Assembly: GCA_037102815.1 (NCBI GenBank)
Contig: BTPP01000002.1
Span: 1,240,001-1,304,000 of the forward strand
DNA: 64,000 bases
Source of the DNA: Neurospora intermedia
Lineage: Eukaryota > Ascomycota > Sordariomycetes > Sordariales > Sordariaceae
Direction of reading: 5' to 3'
In this document: positions 11,580 to 23,903 of the stretch, piece after piece
How the letters are laid out: each line of letters begins with the position of its first letter
Position numbering within the stretch: position 1 is the stretch's first letter
Made by a program: the position numbers and the translations under genes
The notes under the pieces: generated by a model
What the model was told of the DNA's origin: nothing
Database searches by the model: none
The model's input: only the letters and a program-made list of their open reading frames with translations

Positions 11580-14500
11580 GCAACGAACATAATATTATAT
11601 ACCTATTAATATTAATAAAGGTATAGTGGTACACAGGGTAGCAGTGTGCCCACACCCAATGTTTAATATCCTCCCACTTCTAAATATCCGCCTACTTCTG
11701 CTCCTAGATATCCTCCTCCTAGATACCTTCCTACTCCGGGATATTATCCTACTCCGGGATACCCGATTACCTCCCAAGCATTTTCGCCCAATCCCTTCGC
11801 ACCTCGGCATTTAATACCGGCTCGGCATTCAACACCTACCTAGTATTTGTCGCCTGCCCAGCATTTCTCGCCTGCCCCACCTTATAGTTATACTCCGCCT
11901 AGCCATCGCCCTACCTTTCGGTACTCGACGCCTATACTACAGCTACCTCCTTAAGTCTTTTCGCCTTATTAGCTTTCCCTTAGTCCTATAGTAGTAGATC
12001 TACTAGTCCTCTAATAGTAAGTTGAGTAAGAAATCTAGCAACGAGTCCAGGCGTAAATGCAATTAATATAATAGGAAATGCAACAATAAATGCGATAATA
12101 GATGCAATAGTAAATATAGCAAATGTAGCAAATGTAATAGTAATTTATTTAAGCCCAGTCCGCTATTACTATTGTTTAGACCTCCCAACCGGCTACCCCT
12201 ATAGTTGCTCCTACTCCTACTAATACGAATTAGAAGGACCTCGAGCGCTTTCTTCGTAGTAGAAGCTTTACTAATACGAGCGATTTTTCTCTATTACAGA
12301 GGGGTCCTACATTGGAGCAAATCAATCAATAGACCCGAAAGGCAAAAGAGGCTCGCAAAGTAGATAAAGTACGCAAAGAAGAAACTCGCAAAGTAGAAAT
12401 AGTGCGCTAGCAGAAAGCCGAAGAACTTCGTCAAGCACAACAGGCAAAAGCCCAAGCCCAGGCAAAAGCCCAAGCCGAGGCAAAAGCCCAAGCCCAGGCA
12501 AAAGCCCAAGCCCAGGTAAAAGCTGCTAGACCGCCTATTCCTCTATTCGACAGCCAGACTACATTAAATACTGATACGTCTACTACATTCGGTCGTAGCA
12601 CATCCGATATCCATTCTAATTTCAACCTCGAAGAGGCTTTCCAACAGCCACCCCAGCAAGACGACAATTTCAATACCAACAACGATAATAAGAAGGATAA
12701 TAATATATTTAGTAATACTGGAGCCCCTCGTCGCCCTAGCGGTACTGCTTCTAGTACTGCATCTGGTTCTACCTCTGGCCGTAGAGGTCCTGCCGGTCCT
12801 ACATTTTCCATTCCTAGTAGTAGGGGTGCTGGTGCCGCCTCTAGCTCTGGTACCGCATCTGGCTCTGGTACTGCATCTGGCTCTAGTACCGCATTTAGTA
12901 CCGCTCTTAGTGCCGCCCCTAGTGCTGAAACCCCCAGTTCAAGCGCTCGCAAGCGGAAAAAAGGAAAGAGGGACGATAGCAAACTATTGCAATAGTCCTA
13001 CCCGGAATTCTTCTATAAACCTAGCCGTATTAGCTTATAGAAGCTATAGGAAGAAGGCGTACTTACTAGGCTAAATTTCAACGCAATTGATAGCGATTAT
13101 ATTCGCCCTACTAACGAAGATGGTAATACTATACAAGGTATTAAATATATATAGGGTGTCTAGCTACTGCAAAATAATATTATTATTATTAATAAATTGA
13201 ATAAAGAACTTTAATAAACCTTATTCTTATACTACTACAATTAGTTTTCTAATACCCTTATTATTAATACAATTAATAATATCAATATATATTCCAAGCG
13301 TTTTAAAGCCCTTTAAAAATATATACTCAAAACCCATCGTACGGAATAGTCCAACTTTCTTAACTATACTTTAATATCCTTTTTTTAAAATATTATTACC
13401 AACAATTTATTCCTTTTAAAATACGACTTTAATGATGATAATAAATATAGGGCCTACTACCTGGAGTTAATCGAAGGTTAAATTAATAGAAGGACCTTCA
13501 GTTAGATTCATATTTATATTATAAAGTATATTAATTATAAAGCTACCTTCAGCAATCGGATTAGTCTTCTATTCTACTATATTAAAATAGAGCTATAAAA
13601 TATAGGCCCCGTAATACTAAATATTATTAAATCCGAACGTATTATAAATAAGGGCCGGCCTAAATCTAAAGGGATAGAAACCAACGAAAATACCTATAAA
13701 ATTATACGCTAAACCTTTACAACCCTACCTTTTAACGAGCGGTATAAGGAAATCGACCGGAAATAGTTCGTTAAAATACTATTAAAATTCGTACTTAAGT
13801 AAGTTAAATTAACCAACGTACCTAGATTGGATTATTTAAATAGGAATATCATTATAAAAATACTACCTACGCCCCTTAACGTTCTTTACCTTAATATTGG
13901 TAAATAGCGTCGCCTATTACCTAAATAGAGCTTTAAACCCTCTAGTACTCCTAGGACCCCGAATAGTAACTATAGTAGTAGTAATAATAATACCTATCGT
14001 AATACTAGTCTAAATTCTAGTAATTGGAGTCCTAAATATAATCTATATAGTAGCCGTCTTAATAGAAATAATTATAATAATAGACGTAATTGTAATAATA
14101 AAGGTAATTATAATAACTATGGCGGTGGCTATAATAATAGAAATAATAGTCGTAATAACCGGGATAGAAGTAATTATAATAATAGAGGCGGTTATAATAA
14201 CTATAGCGGTAATTATAATAATGGAGGTAATAGCCGTAATAATTAGGATAGAAGTAGCTATAATAATTATAGGGGCGGCTATAATAATAAAAGTAATTGA
14301 GATATTAGGGACAATAGAGGTTATAGCAGTTATAACTATAGCGGTTATAATAACTACGAAAGTAATTATAATCAAAGCGAAAATAATAGGTCCTATAAAC
14401 ATATATTTATTTATACTTCTTTTTAATACAAATATTAACGCTCTATTAATACCCGTAGTACCCGTAATACCCGTAGTACCTATAGTAGTAATAGTAGTAA

Positions 14501-15094
14501 TAATAATAATAGTAGTAATTATCGCTTAGAAAAGGAGGACGAGGAAAATAATAAGAGAAACCCTATCCGCACCCACCCTTTCAAAAACATTCGAAGATAT
14601 TTCAATTAATATATATTATACATTCGTGGAAATCTCTATAGTTATAATTTGTGTTTTTTTAAACGTACTAGAATATCAGTTTTACTTTAATTCCCTTCGT
14701 AGGGCTTTGCATTGAGTACCATTAGTACTTCTATAGTTCAATATACTTCGATTTGAAAAAGTATTATTTAACAAGCTTCGAGATTTTAGTAAAGGTATAG
14801 GGGAGACTGTAGATGAACTAAAGAAGTAAATAAACTATTTTTTATATTTCTAATATGGTCGAAGATTAACAAATACTAAGTAAAATGTTTGAACCTGGGT
14901 GTGCGTAGGGAAGTGGGTGGGTGCGTCTAGGGTTTCTCAATAATAAGGATAATAATAGCCTAGTTCATTTATAATATAAACGTAAGGGTCGCTATTATAA
15001 TAATCATTATAACGGTTATTATAAATAAACTATGTTTCAATTTACTAATAACTTCGATATTATACCTCCTATTCCTAGGCGTATACGTATATCT
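11580..15094 (+). pseudogene. Long degraded frame with Pro-, Ala/Lys- and Asn/Gly-rich blocks; possibly a retroelement Gag
   Basis: One forward phase stays recognisable from about 11,640 to 14,550. In order it gives: a Pro/Tyr-rich block (11,640-11,900; PRYPPPRYLPTPGYYPTPGY); a charged coiled-coil-like stretch with repeated AKAQAQ (12,330-12,525, an 18-bp tandem repeat); a Gly/Ser/Thr/Ala-rich block (12,720-12,930); a basic cluster KRKKGKRDD; about 400 residues of globular character; and an Asn/Gly/Tyr/Arg-rich tail (14,040-14,560; YNNRGGYNNYSGNYNNGG). It is broken in many places. A 384-bp MULE-type element sits at 14,555-14,938 and similar tail sequence resumes after it. Its end is cut by the LINE at 15,115. 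I do not recognise the family. A Gag-like protein of an LTR-type element is one possibility, a degraded repeat-family gene another. Confidence 0.45.
14555..14938. mobile_element. 384-bp non-autonomous MULE with family-B type ends
   Basis: The left end starts GAGAAACCCTATCCGCACCC; the right end, reverse-complemented, starts GAGAAACCCTAGACGCACCC. These resemble the family-B MULE ends at 41,233 and 48,056. The 8-bp direct repeat AATAATAA flanks it (14,547-14,554 and 14,939-14,946). It holds no frame of note. It therefore looks like a MITE-like derivative mobilised by a family-B transposase (inference). Confidence 0.75.
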
Positions 15095-15215
15095 ATTACT
15101 ATATTTTCAAAAAAACTGCTTTGAAACCGGAAACGCCGATTTCTGGTCGAGGAGTGCTCCAAAACGAAAACTGATAACGGCAATCGACTCAGGAGGGTCG
15201 TTTACGTCCCTTACA

Positions 15216-16715
15216 ATGTCCTGCGATGAGTGTAGCGACGGCGTTGTGTCGTTGTTGCTGATAGTTATTAACGGCGGTACCCGTAGACTCGAAAACAGCG
15301 TCTACAACCTACTCGCGGAAATCTTAGTATATAATAATCCTAAAGCCGTACTTATTACGAAGACCTTGGATAAAATAGAGGAAGATAATGAAATATTGAA
15401 GAAGTTTATTATTAGAGCGAATAAGTTTGTAAATTATAATATTATTTCGACCGAAGATTATTGTTAGGTTCGAGAGTTACTTTTCGAGTTTGCGAAGGTA
15501 CGCGTTAGAAAAAGTGGGTCTACGCGACCCGAGGTTAGTAAGGTTGGAACCGACTAGTTTATTATTAAGAAGGATTTTGACGATTTGAAGAAGGATATTT
15601 TGAAGGAGATTAAAAAAGGCGCTTAAGAAGTATTAAAGTATTAGGCCGATATTATAGTAAAAGTTAGCCCGAATAAGATTGGTATTACCTTTTAATAATT
15701 ATTTATTATTATTAAGAAGTTTATTCCTTTTAATTTTGAGCGATAATTTACTATTAAGGGAGCGACGATTACCGCCGAATTTATAAACCGTTCGAATGAA
15801 GATACGAAAACGATTTTAGCTATATACTTAAGTAAGAAGAATACTAGCCTAATAATCCAAATAATTATTAGAATATTAATGACCGGAAATTATATAATTG
15901 TATTTAATAAGTTTATATATAATTAGTACTAGTATAATTAAGTATAGGTTAAAGAAATTTTCGGCCCCGATACTTTTATTATTATAAGTATTATAAGTAT
16001 ACTAATTTGGGGTATATTTTAAAATAGTATTAATAATTATATTATAGCGGAAGCTATATTAAATGTGGTAAAGGAGAAGAATTTGGAGGTATCTATTATT
16101 AAAGTTCGGTTATAGAAGAGAAGGGACGGAGAAAATAGAGGCCTATTTTTAATAGAAGTCGTTATTATGTTAGTAGTGTACTTCCTTTAGGATAACCTTT
16201 TCTTTTAGGACGGCGGTATATATTTATATAAACTATTCTAAATTTCGAATAATATTTAATAATACTTTAGATATTAGGGAATCGGATATATAGTAAGATT
16301 CTATTATTAAGAAAATATTTGCGTCCGTTATAGCGAAGTTAAATACGAAGGAAATTACTTCGGTGAAGTAAATTACCCGTTTAATAACAATAAATTATTT
16401 ATCTATTATAAGCTATATAGGAAGAAGGGCTACTATATATATAATTATAAGGAGTACCTTATTCTTTAGAAGGCGATTGTAAAGGTATTTATTATATATA
16501 TTGAAAGGCTACGGGCGTTCGCCTTTTATAAGAATTTAGTTGGGAAGGTATTAGAATTAATAATAGAGATTATAAATAAGGGCGTTTTTTTAGACGCTCC
16601 CTTTAACTCTTATATTATTATTACCTTAGAGAAATATATTGGAGGAGTTACGAAGAGGGGACGGCCGAAGAAGATTATTGGCCCGTCCTCCCAATTGAAA
16701 CTATTAAACCCTTAG
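15216..16715 (+). pseudogene. LINE ORF1 (nucleic-acid-binding protein), RIP-degraded
   Basis: The ATG at 15,216 opens MSCDECSDGVVSLLLIVING, which reads unbroken for 83 codons. The same phase then runs, with stops, to a TAG at 16,713-16,715, giving 500 codons including the stop. The second long LINE has exactly the same 500-codon span, supporting these limits. Near 16,407-16,448 a zinc knuckle pattern C-x2-C-x4-H-x4-C is present with all four ligands changed to Tyr (YKLYRKKGYYIYNY), as TGC/TGT-to-TAC/TAT and CAC-to-TAC changes would produce. It is followed by a basic GRPKK stretch near 16,660. In LINEs, ORF1 protein binds the element RNA; inferred here. Confidence 0.75.
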
Positions 16716-16849
16716 GGTTTAATAGATATTTATATATATTCTTAAAGCGTAGGAGGGAGTTGGTTGTATAGCGGTAATAGTATTTATACGATTATAGCCC
16801 CTTTTAAGGAAGTAATACCTTTATCCTCCGTAGAAGGATTAGAAGGAAT

Positions 16850-19800
16850 TTTATTTTAGGGTAATTAATAGTCTAATTAAAAATATTCTATTAGAATATA
16901 GGGAAATTGTACGAGAGAGGGAAGCTTTTATTCGAATAAAAGGAGATTTATAATATTGTAGCGATTTAGGAGCCGGGTAGAAATTTGAATAAGGATATTT
17001 ACTATCCTAGAAGCGGAAGGTATTTCAGGGTCGATTGTATAGAGAAGGGAAGGGTAGTAATATATATAAATAAGAGATAGAATTTAAAGGATTTAAATTT
17101 CTAGGTTGGAAAGGATTGGGCTATAGTAATATTTAAGAGCCTAAGGGAATTAATAATTATCTTTTCTATTTATTTTCCTATCTTTATATAGGGAATATTG
17201 GAATATTAGTAGGGATTGCTACTCTTTAAATTTTTCGAAGTTGAGCCCTTAGTAGGAAATTTAATTATAATTGGGGATTATAATTTTTATTATCCTAATT
17301 AGGATTTAGAGAATAAAATTAGCCCGAGGGTTATTTATTTCCTTATATAGGTATAATATTAGAGATTTAATTTATTTACCCCCTATAGTAAATTAATAAA
17401 GTTTGGGAATATAATACGAAGAGAGAGGGATAGGACAATTAATTATATATAATTATTACCCGGGGTTAAAGTTAAATATTAAGGAATATAAAGGTACGAG
17501 TAGACCGGCTCGGACTATTACCTTTAGAAAATTTAGGTTTAAATAGGAAGAAAGAATAAAAAAGTAGAAGAGGAAGGAGGATATAATTAGAGTTTTATAG
17601 ATATAGTAAAGGTGAAGAAAGTATTAGAGAAATAGATATTAGTCCTAGAAAGGATTAATATAGCGGAGGATTTTAAGTTTGCTTTTTATAGGTTTAACGG
17701 AGAATTTATAAGTATTATAGAGGAATTTATCCTATATTAGAAGAAAAGTCGAAGGAGGAAAATAAATTAATAGATATTAGGATATAAAATAGTAATGAAA
17801 GGAGTATAGAAGATATATTAAGAGTAGTTTAAATACTAAATAGTATTAAATTAGAGGGATTTTATTAAAGCTATAATAAAAAAGAAGAGGATAATTGTAA
17901 AAGTTTAGTAGGCTATATAGTATAATAGTATTATTAAGGCTTCGAAGAATCCGAATTAATTTTAGCCTTTAGAACGATAGGCCCGTACCCGAAGTTATAG
18001 ATTAATAAACTTGCCTAAATTACTAACCTTTTAAATTTATAAAGGGGTAGTAGAAATTAGAAATTATAGTAGTAAGGCCGAGATTTTTGCTAAATACTTC
18101 TTCCCGAAGGTAGAGGTCCTAATAGATTATTTACCGAATTAAATTAAATTACTAAATAACGTTAAACCGATAATTATTAGTAAATTAATCGATAAGGAGG
18201 ATATTTAGGACGTACTTTCCCGAATAGTATTTAATAAGGCCCTTAGGATTAATTAGTATTTAAATAAATTTTTAAAGATATATAAGTAATTATTCCGGTA
18301 GGTTATAGTATATTTAATATCTGCTAACCTCCGATTTGGATATTTTTTATAGTAGTTTAAGGATACGAAAGTAATTATTTTTAAAAAACTTAGGAAGAAC
18401 GCTACCTAATAGAAGTTAGCGGGCGTATAGAGGTTAATATTATTATTTAGTAATGTAAGAAAAATTTTTGAAGTATTTATAATTAAAAGGTTTATATAGG
18501 TAACCGAAGAGTTTAACTTCCTATTAGAGGGTTAAATAAGTAATTAAATAGGCTGTTTAATAGAATTTATAATTTGGGTAGTTATTAATACGGTATATAT
18601 AATTTAGAAATTTAGGGTTGTAATATCCCTTATACTCCTAAATTTAAAGGGAGTATTTAATAGAATTAATTATAGGTAGCTTCTATATACCCTATAGGAA
18701 ATATAATTCCTAATATAGATTATTCGGTAGGTAGCGAACTTTATTACCGGAAGGAGAGGCTCTTTCTTCTTTAATAATAAAACTTCCCGCCCTTATATAA
18801 TTACTATTAGAGTATTATAAAATTCCCTCCTCTCCCCTATTTTATTTATTCTTTTTATTACCCTATTATACTAGAAGTTAGTAATAATTCCGAATGTAAT
18901 TATAGTTGGCTTTACTAACGATACTAATATTATAATAATAGTCTATATTATTAAAGAAAATTGTTAAATATTATAAATAGTATAGGAAGTATATTTAGAA
19001 TAGGTAGGGGCGAGAGGTATAGAGTTTGAAGTAATTAAAATAGAATTAATATATTTTATATAAACGAGGGTATTAAGGACGGAAATTCTTTAATTTAGGG
19101 AAGTAGTACTTTAACCAATAGAATTAATATAATTCTTAGGGGTTTGGTTAGATTGTAAATTTAATTATAGAATTTATATAGAAGCGGTAAAAAAGAAAAT
19201 AATAATATAGATAAATATATTTATAAAATTAATAGTAAAGATATAGGGTTATTCTTTTATTCGGGTAAGGGAAATATATATTAAATATATTTATAGTACT
19301 ATTATATATAGAGTTTTAATATTCTACTAGCCGACTAAAATTTATAGAAAATTTTAGGGGATAGTAGTTAGGTTAGCGAAATATTAGACTAAGTATTTGA
19401 GAATTATTACTAGAGTATATAAGGCTATATTGGTACGAAATTTAGAAATGGAAACCTTTTATTCGCTATTCGACTTCTATTTTAATAAAAGGGTTTAAAC
19501 CTTTAAAAAAAAGTTTGCTTAGACGGATTAAGTTCGGTTCATCCGGGGGACTATAGTTTAGGTTTTTAGTTGTATTTAAATATAACGAATTAGAGGTCGG
19601 CTACCCGCCGATAAATTAGAGAATAGTATAATTAAAGTTCGGTAGGCCGAAACGTAGGTACTAATAGAGAAGTTATTAGTAATAGTAATTAGTTCCCCTT
19701 CGGAATTAGGGATTTAGCCGTTACTATTATTATAAGCCTTAGAATTAATAATTATTAATAGAAAAGAATAGTTAGAGGATATAACGAATTGGGAATAAGT

Positions 19801-20530
19801 ATTGCGCTATAATTATTACTTAGCGGCGGCGGTAGTAAAATTAGGGCGACGGTACAAATTTACTATTGCTGACCTTATTTTTAAATTTAGTAGAGAGGCT
19901 ATTTAATAATATATAGTCGGTACGAAGAAGAAGAAAGGAAGACGCTAATAATTAAAAGAAAACGAAGAAGAGTTGTACCTACTAATTAAAATAAAAAATT
20001 CCCTCTTTATTTAAGTTAGAACGGAAGTTATTAACCTCCGGGTTTTCTTTTACCGGAGGAAGGTATTAGGTATTTTAATTCTTATTTATACTTATAGGTT
20101 TAAAAAAGAGATATTTACTTATATTATCCTAAATTACCTTAATACGGATATTATTTTTTAATCGAATTTAGAAGTTTGGTTATTAACGAAGGAAGAATTT
20201 TAGGAATATTTAGATAATAGAATTAAAATTAAAAGGATTTTATTATAAGCGTTAAGGTTGGGGAGGTTGAGAGAGTATTATTTAGTAATTGAGTTAGAGG
20301 AGGAATAATGTAAGGAAATTATAAAGTATTCCTAAAAGGAAAATAGAATATTAATAATATTAGAATAATAGAACGGGAATGAGGAGGAGATATTTATACT
20401 AATTATAGGAATTATTTAAATTACAATTATAATAAGAATTAAAAAATACTATTTAACGAGCGTTTAATTATATTTAAAAAGTTATTCGAATAATTCTATT
20501 ATACGAGCCTAATTTATAATAACCTTATAG
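16850..20530 (+). pseudogene. LINE ORF2 (AP-type endonuclease and reverse transcriptase), RIP-degraded
   Basis: It lies in a different frame from ORF1 and is full of stops. The endonuclease block is at about 17,258 (IIIGDYNFYYPN, matching the family's GDFNxHHxxW). RT blocks follow: NVRKIFEVFIIKRF near 18,455, SLILLNLKGVFNRINY near 18,630, SPILFILFITLLY near 18,830 and VGFTNDTN near 18,905. In the last, the catalytic FADD has become FTND. A Tad1-type C-terminal block is near 19,410-19,480 and a Cys/His-type finger region near 20,080. No RNase H domain was recognised. Start and end are approximate. ORF2 would nick the target and prime reverse transcription. Confidence 0.72.
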
Positions 20531-21919
20531 CGCTATTAAACTTAATTATTATTTATAAAGGTATAACCGGGAGTATCGATAGCTATAGGGCTACCGGGAA
20601 TAGAATTACTATTACTATTAGAATTAGAAATTATATAAGTAGGAGTAGTATAACTATTACCGTCGGATATAATACGTATAAGAATAATAGTACTACTATT
20701 AGAATTGAATATAATCCGAATTAGATTTATAGTACTACCGCCGGGTAGGGAAGGAATACGACTATAATAAGCGTCCTTTGTAATTAATTCGTAGTAACCC
20801 TTCTACTATTATTTAATAATATTATAGTTTAGGGTACGAAAAAGACGTTTATAATCGGTAAGAAGGCCGTCCCGCTCTAAACGGATATATATACAATTAA
20901 TAAAGTCGTTAGTAATACGAACGAAGATATCTAAATTAAGGTTAAACCTATTCTAACTACCTACTACTATAATAATAGTTACTATTTAAATAGTATTACA
21001 AGCGTTATAGAGACTAACAGGAATATTTAATATATATTTATTAAAAATATAATTGTAGGTAGCGTTCTAGGTACCGTTAGTTAAGAGCGGAGTTAAATAA
21101 CGGAAAGGAAATATAAAGAACGAATAACCTATTAATAAACGAAATAAAATAAATTTTATTAGTAACGACCTTCTAGAAGGTACCGGGGGAGTTAGGCCTA
21201 TTATTATTAAAATATAGGATAGAAGCGAAATTTAAAATATAGTAAAAGTAGGGGATTTTATAAATAATACTAATTAAGTTAATATAAAGATTGGAAAAGA
21301 AGAGGAGGAAGCCGTATTAATTCTGAGGGGGATAATTACTAATAAAATTACGAAGAGTATAAACGAAGAATGCGGGCTTTAAAGGTACGATTAAAGGGAC
21401 TACGGGGGACGTAAGGCCCGGGGATATAATAGGGGAAGAACCTTCTACGTTAGAAGTTAAATTAATAGGGTTAGAATAATAATAGTTGGAGGAAACTATT
21501 TTAATAGAAATTATAATAGGGAAGAAGGAGGAGAAGGATTAGGAGGGGTATTATAAGGGGGATTATATAGACGAAGGAAAGGGTCTTTGTACTAATATAA
21601 ATAGGAGTAGAACCGCAGGGTGGGAGAGTAAATAATAAGGCGGAGGTATTTATAAATAGGGGAAGGAGGCGAAGAAGTAGGGTAGGAAACGGGAAAATAG
21701 GATAGGGAAGTAAGGAGAAGGCAGAGGAGGGAATAGTAGGGAATAAAATAGAAAGGCGGCGAAGGAAGCGGCGTGCCGGGTTTGGTCCTATTCTTATTAT
21801 TCCTATTATTTTAGTATTAGGACGACATAGCGGTGGAAGAGACGAGATTATATTCGCTATAGCGGTGGGTGAGAACTGTTATAGTTGTAAGTAAAGTAGG
21901 AGCGGCGTAGTGAATTACG

Positions 21920-22040
21920 GCCGAAACGGAGCTGGAGGTTTTTATTCGGGGGCGCTTAACGCCTTACGGTTTTCCCCTCTAGAGAATTAGAGAAGGACCC
22001 TATGCCAATAGGGCACTATAGTTTATAGTCTGGGAATAAG
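21920..22040 (+). promoter_or_regulatory. Conserved LINE 3' tail with hairpin
   Basis: The stretch GGCGCTTAACGCC forms a short perfect stem. It is followed by TTACGGTTTTCCCCTC and a terminal part rich in CTATAG/TATAG. The same tail is present in all six LINE copies of the window (ends near 2,846, 3,185, 4,452, 22,040, 38,634, 40,509). By analogy with LINEs that recognise their 3' RNA end, it may be the reverse transcriptase entry site; this is inference. Confidence 0.5.
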
Positions 22041-22063
22041 AATATTATTATTACTATATTTTC

Positions 22064-23544
22064 TTTATTAGCTATAATCCTTTAATTAGTTACTACTTTA
22101 AATAAAAGTATAAAGTATTTATACCTTTAAGTACTATATTCTCCCTAACCCCTTATTATAATTTTATAAAATAGTTTTCAGACACCGATGCGATGCTGGA
22201 TCCCTAGTTCAAGCAACGCCCGCTGTATTACTGAAGCGTGGATTTCTACATCTCTTGCCGTTCCTCGTTCGGACGGCTATAGCCGTCCTCACCCCTTCCC
22301 TTCATTGTTTTATTGCTTCATTGCTTTATTACTTTATTATTTTATTATTTTATTGCTTTATTGTTTTATTGCTTCATTGCTTCATTGCTTTATTGCTTTA
22401 TTGCTTTATTGGAATAGCTTCTAAAGTAGAGAGGACGACGATAACCTTATCGATAGGCCTTATTAAGAGATTTGGTGAAGGATTTTAGAAACGGAAGGAC
22501 CCAGTGCATTCTGGCGTGGACTGTTAGAAACACTGTCTGCGAAGTAGCCAATTGGAGCATTGCTTGGCAAGACGCCCTGACTAGTTGTAGGGCTGTGCTA
22601 CGCATTTGACTAATGAGAGGCTAAGAAACTATTGTACGAAGACCTAACTGTAGACGAACCGTCCTTCAACAGGCCGCTCCGGTGGATGTGGGTCCCTAAC
22701 CCCCAGACTGTGAAAGTCATCCACCTCCTCTGCATAGTTGAAGCACGCTTCAATAATACCTATATCCAATTAATAATAATATTACAATTGATAATATCGT
22801 ACTCAATAAAACACAATTCAATGTTGTAATATTTATTTAATTCAAATATATAATATTTAATATCGCTATAGAAAAAAATATAATTAATCGTAAATAGGTA
22901 ATTCGTCTAATATTTTTCATTACTATACCCTTTTATTCCTTTATCTTATTATTATTATTACCATTATTACTGTTTTTCATTAGTATTATTATATTTAATT
23001 ATCTATTATACTAGTGTATTATAAAATATAACGTACTAATTTACTATCTTCCCCTAATTATCCCCTAAATACTATACTTATAGGGGTATTGAACGCCGCC
23101 GACTACTAAATTTATTTAGTAATATTTTAGGTAGGAACGTCGGCGCACCTTCTCCTCTAGTACGGATATAAATCGGCGACCAACCCTCGTATAGCGCTAG
23201 TCTGATTTATAGTTATAATATAGAAGGACTACCAATATTATAACTACTATTAATATAATTTAACCTCCTATAATTACCTAAAATACAATTTAGCGCTATA
23301 TAACACCCAACGGTAATTCTCCTTATAACGGTATATAGCGCCCAAGGACGGTAATACTCTACCAACGGTCAATTAATAATACTGAGGCAGATACCGTCGA
23401 GTGACGGTCGTTCTACGATATATACTTCCCTAGGACCCCGTAGTTAAGTAAAGAAAATGGAATATATTAATTTACTAAAGTATTCTATAGTTTTAAATAT
23501 TCTCTACTTTATCAGTTTGATATTTTAATATTAGTATTTAAAGA
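22064..23544. other. Mixed spacer: microsatellite and a less-mutated island, no gene
   Basis: 22,064-22,180 is AT-rich. 22,180-22,300 and 22,430-22,750 have near-normal base composition and look hardly touched by RIP, but no protein is recognised; the short open frames there run through the microsatellite. 22,750-23,090 is TA-rich again. 23,090-23,450 has short inverted and direct repeats, for example CGCCGAC with GTCGGCG and a TACTAAAT/ATTTAGTA stem, before the copia relic begins. Confidence 0.4.
22300..22412. repeat. (ATTGCTTT)-like microsatellite
   Basis: About 110 bp built of slightly varied 8-10 bp units such as ATTGCTTT, ATTGCTTC and ATTATTTT. It generates hydrophobic Phe/Ile/Leu/Cys-rich open frames in two phases that are not genes. 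Confidence 0.85.
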
Positions 23545-23903
23545 AGCTAAATTTTAACTAATAGTAATAGATTCTTACCTATTTACTAATATAGCGTTAG
23601 GAACGCTATTAAAATCATATCTTAACGACCTTCTTATTACTACGCTAACTGTAGCTATTGTTAATTAAAGTAAAGATTAGCTGGCTAACGACTTTAAATT
23701 TAAAGAATTGGGATAAATACATATATTTCTAGGATATAATATCATAAAGGACCGTTAAACTTATATAATTTTTATATTCTAATAACGATATACTAAATCG
23801 GTTATTGTTAAATTCAATAAGAGTAAGCTCTACAATATTAAAACACTATAGTTACCAAACTATAAAATTTATAAGGGTAATTGAGACGCCCATACATACA
23901 GAG

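Larger units (their letters stand above)
15115..22049 (+). mobile_element. LINE L4: near-complete Tad1-clade non-LTR retrotransposon
   Basis: The 5' end starts ACTGCTTTGAAACCGG, shared with the second long LINE at 28,182; the 3' end has the GGGAATAAG tail. A 14-bp TSD, ATTACTATATTTTC, lies at 15,095-15,108 and 22,050-22,063, with a short A run before the 5' end. It holds ORF1, then ORF2 (endonuclease plus reverse transcriptase), then a 3' region of about 1.5 kb ending in a hairpin-bearing tail. The clade call rests on endonuclease and RT motifs and the AYKA.xxxLExETF.xPxD-like C-terminal block near 19,410-19,480. Strongly RIP-mutated, so not active. Confidence 0.88.

Noticed and set aside
12431-12982. 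183-codon minus-strand frame rich in Ala/Leu/Val
   Set aside because: Antisense to the Ala/Lys and Gly/Ser/Thr repeat blocks of the long forward frame; its composition follows from those repeats.
14043-14529. Two Ile/Val-rich frames on opposite strands
   Set aside because: By-products of ATA/ATT/ATAATA repeats coding the Asn-rich tail in another phase; not plausible membrane proteins.
22188-22488. Two overlapping hydrophobic frames
   Set aside because: Produced by the ATTGCTTT-like microsatellite; no start context or domain.
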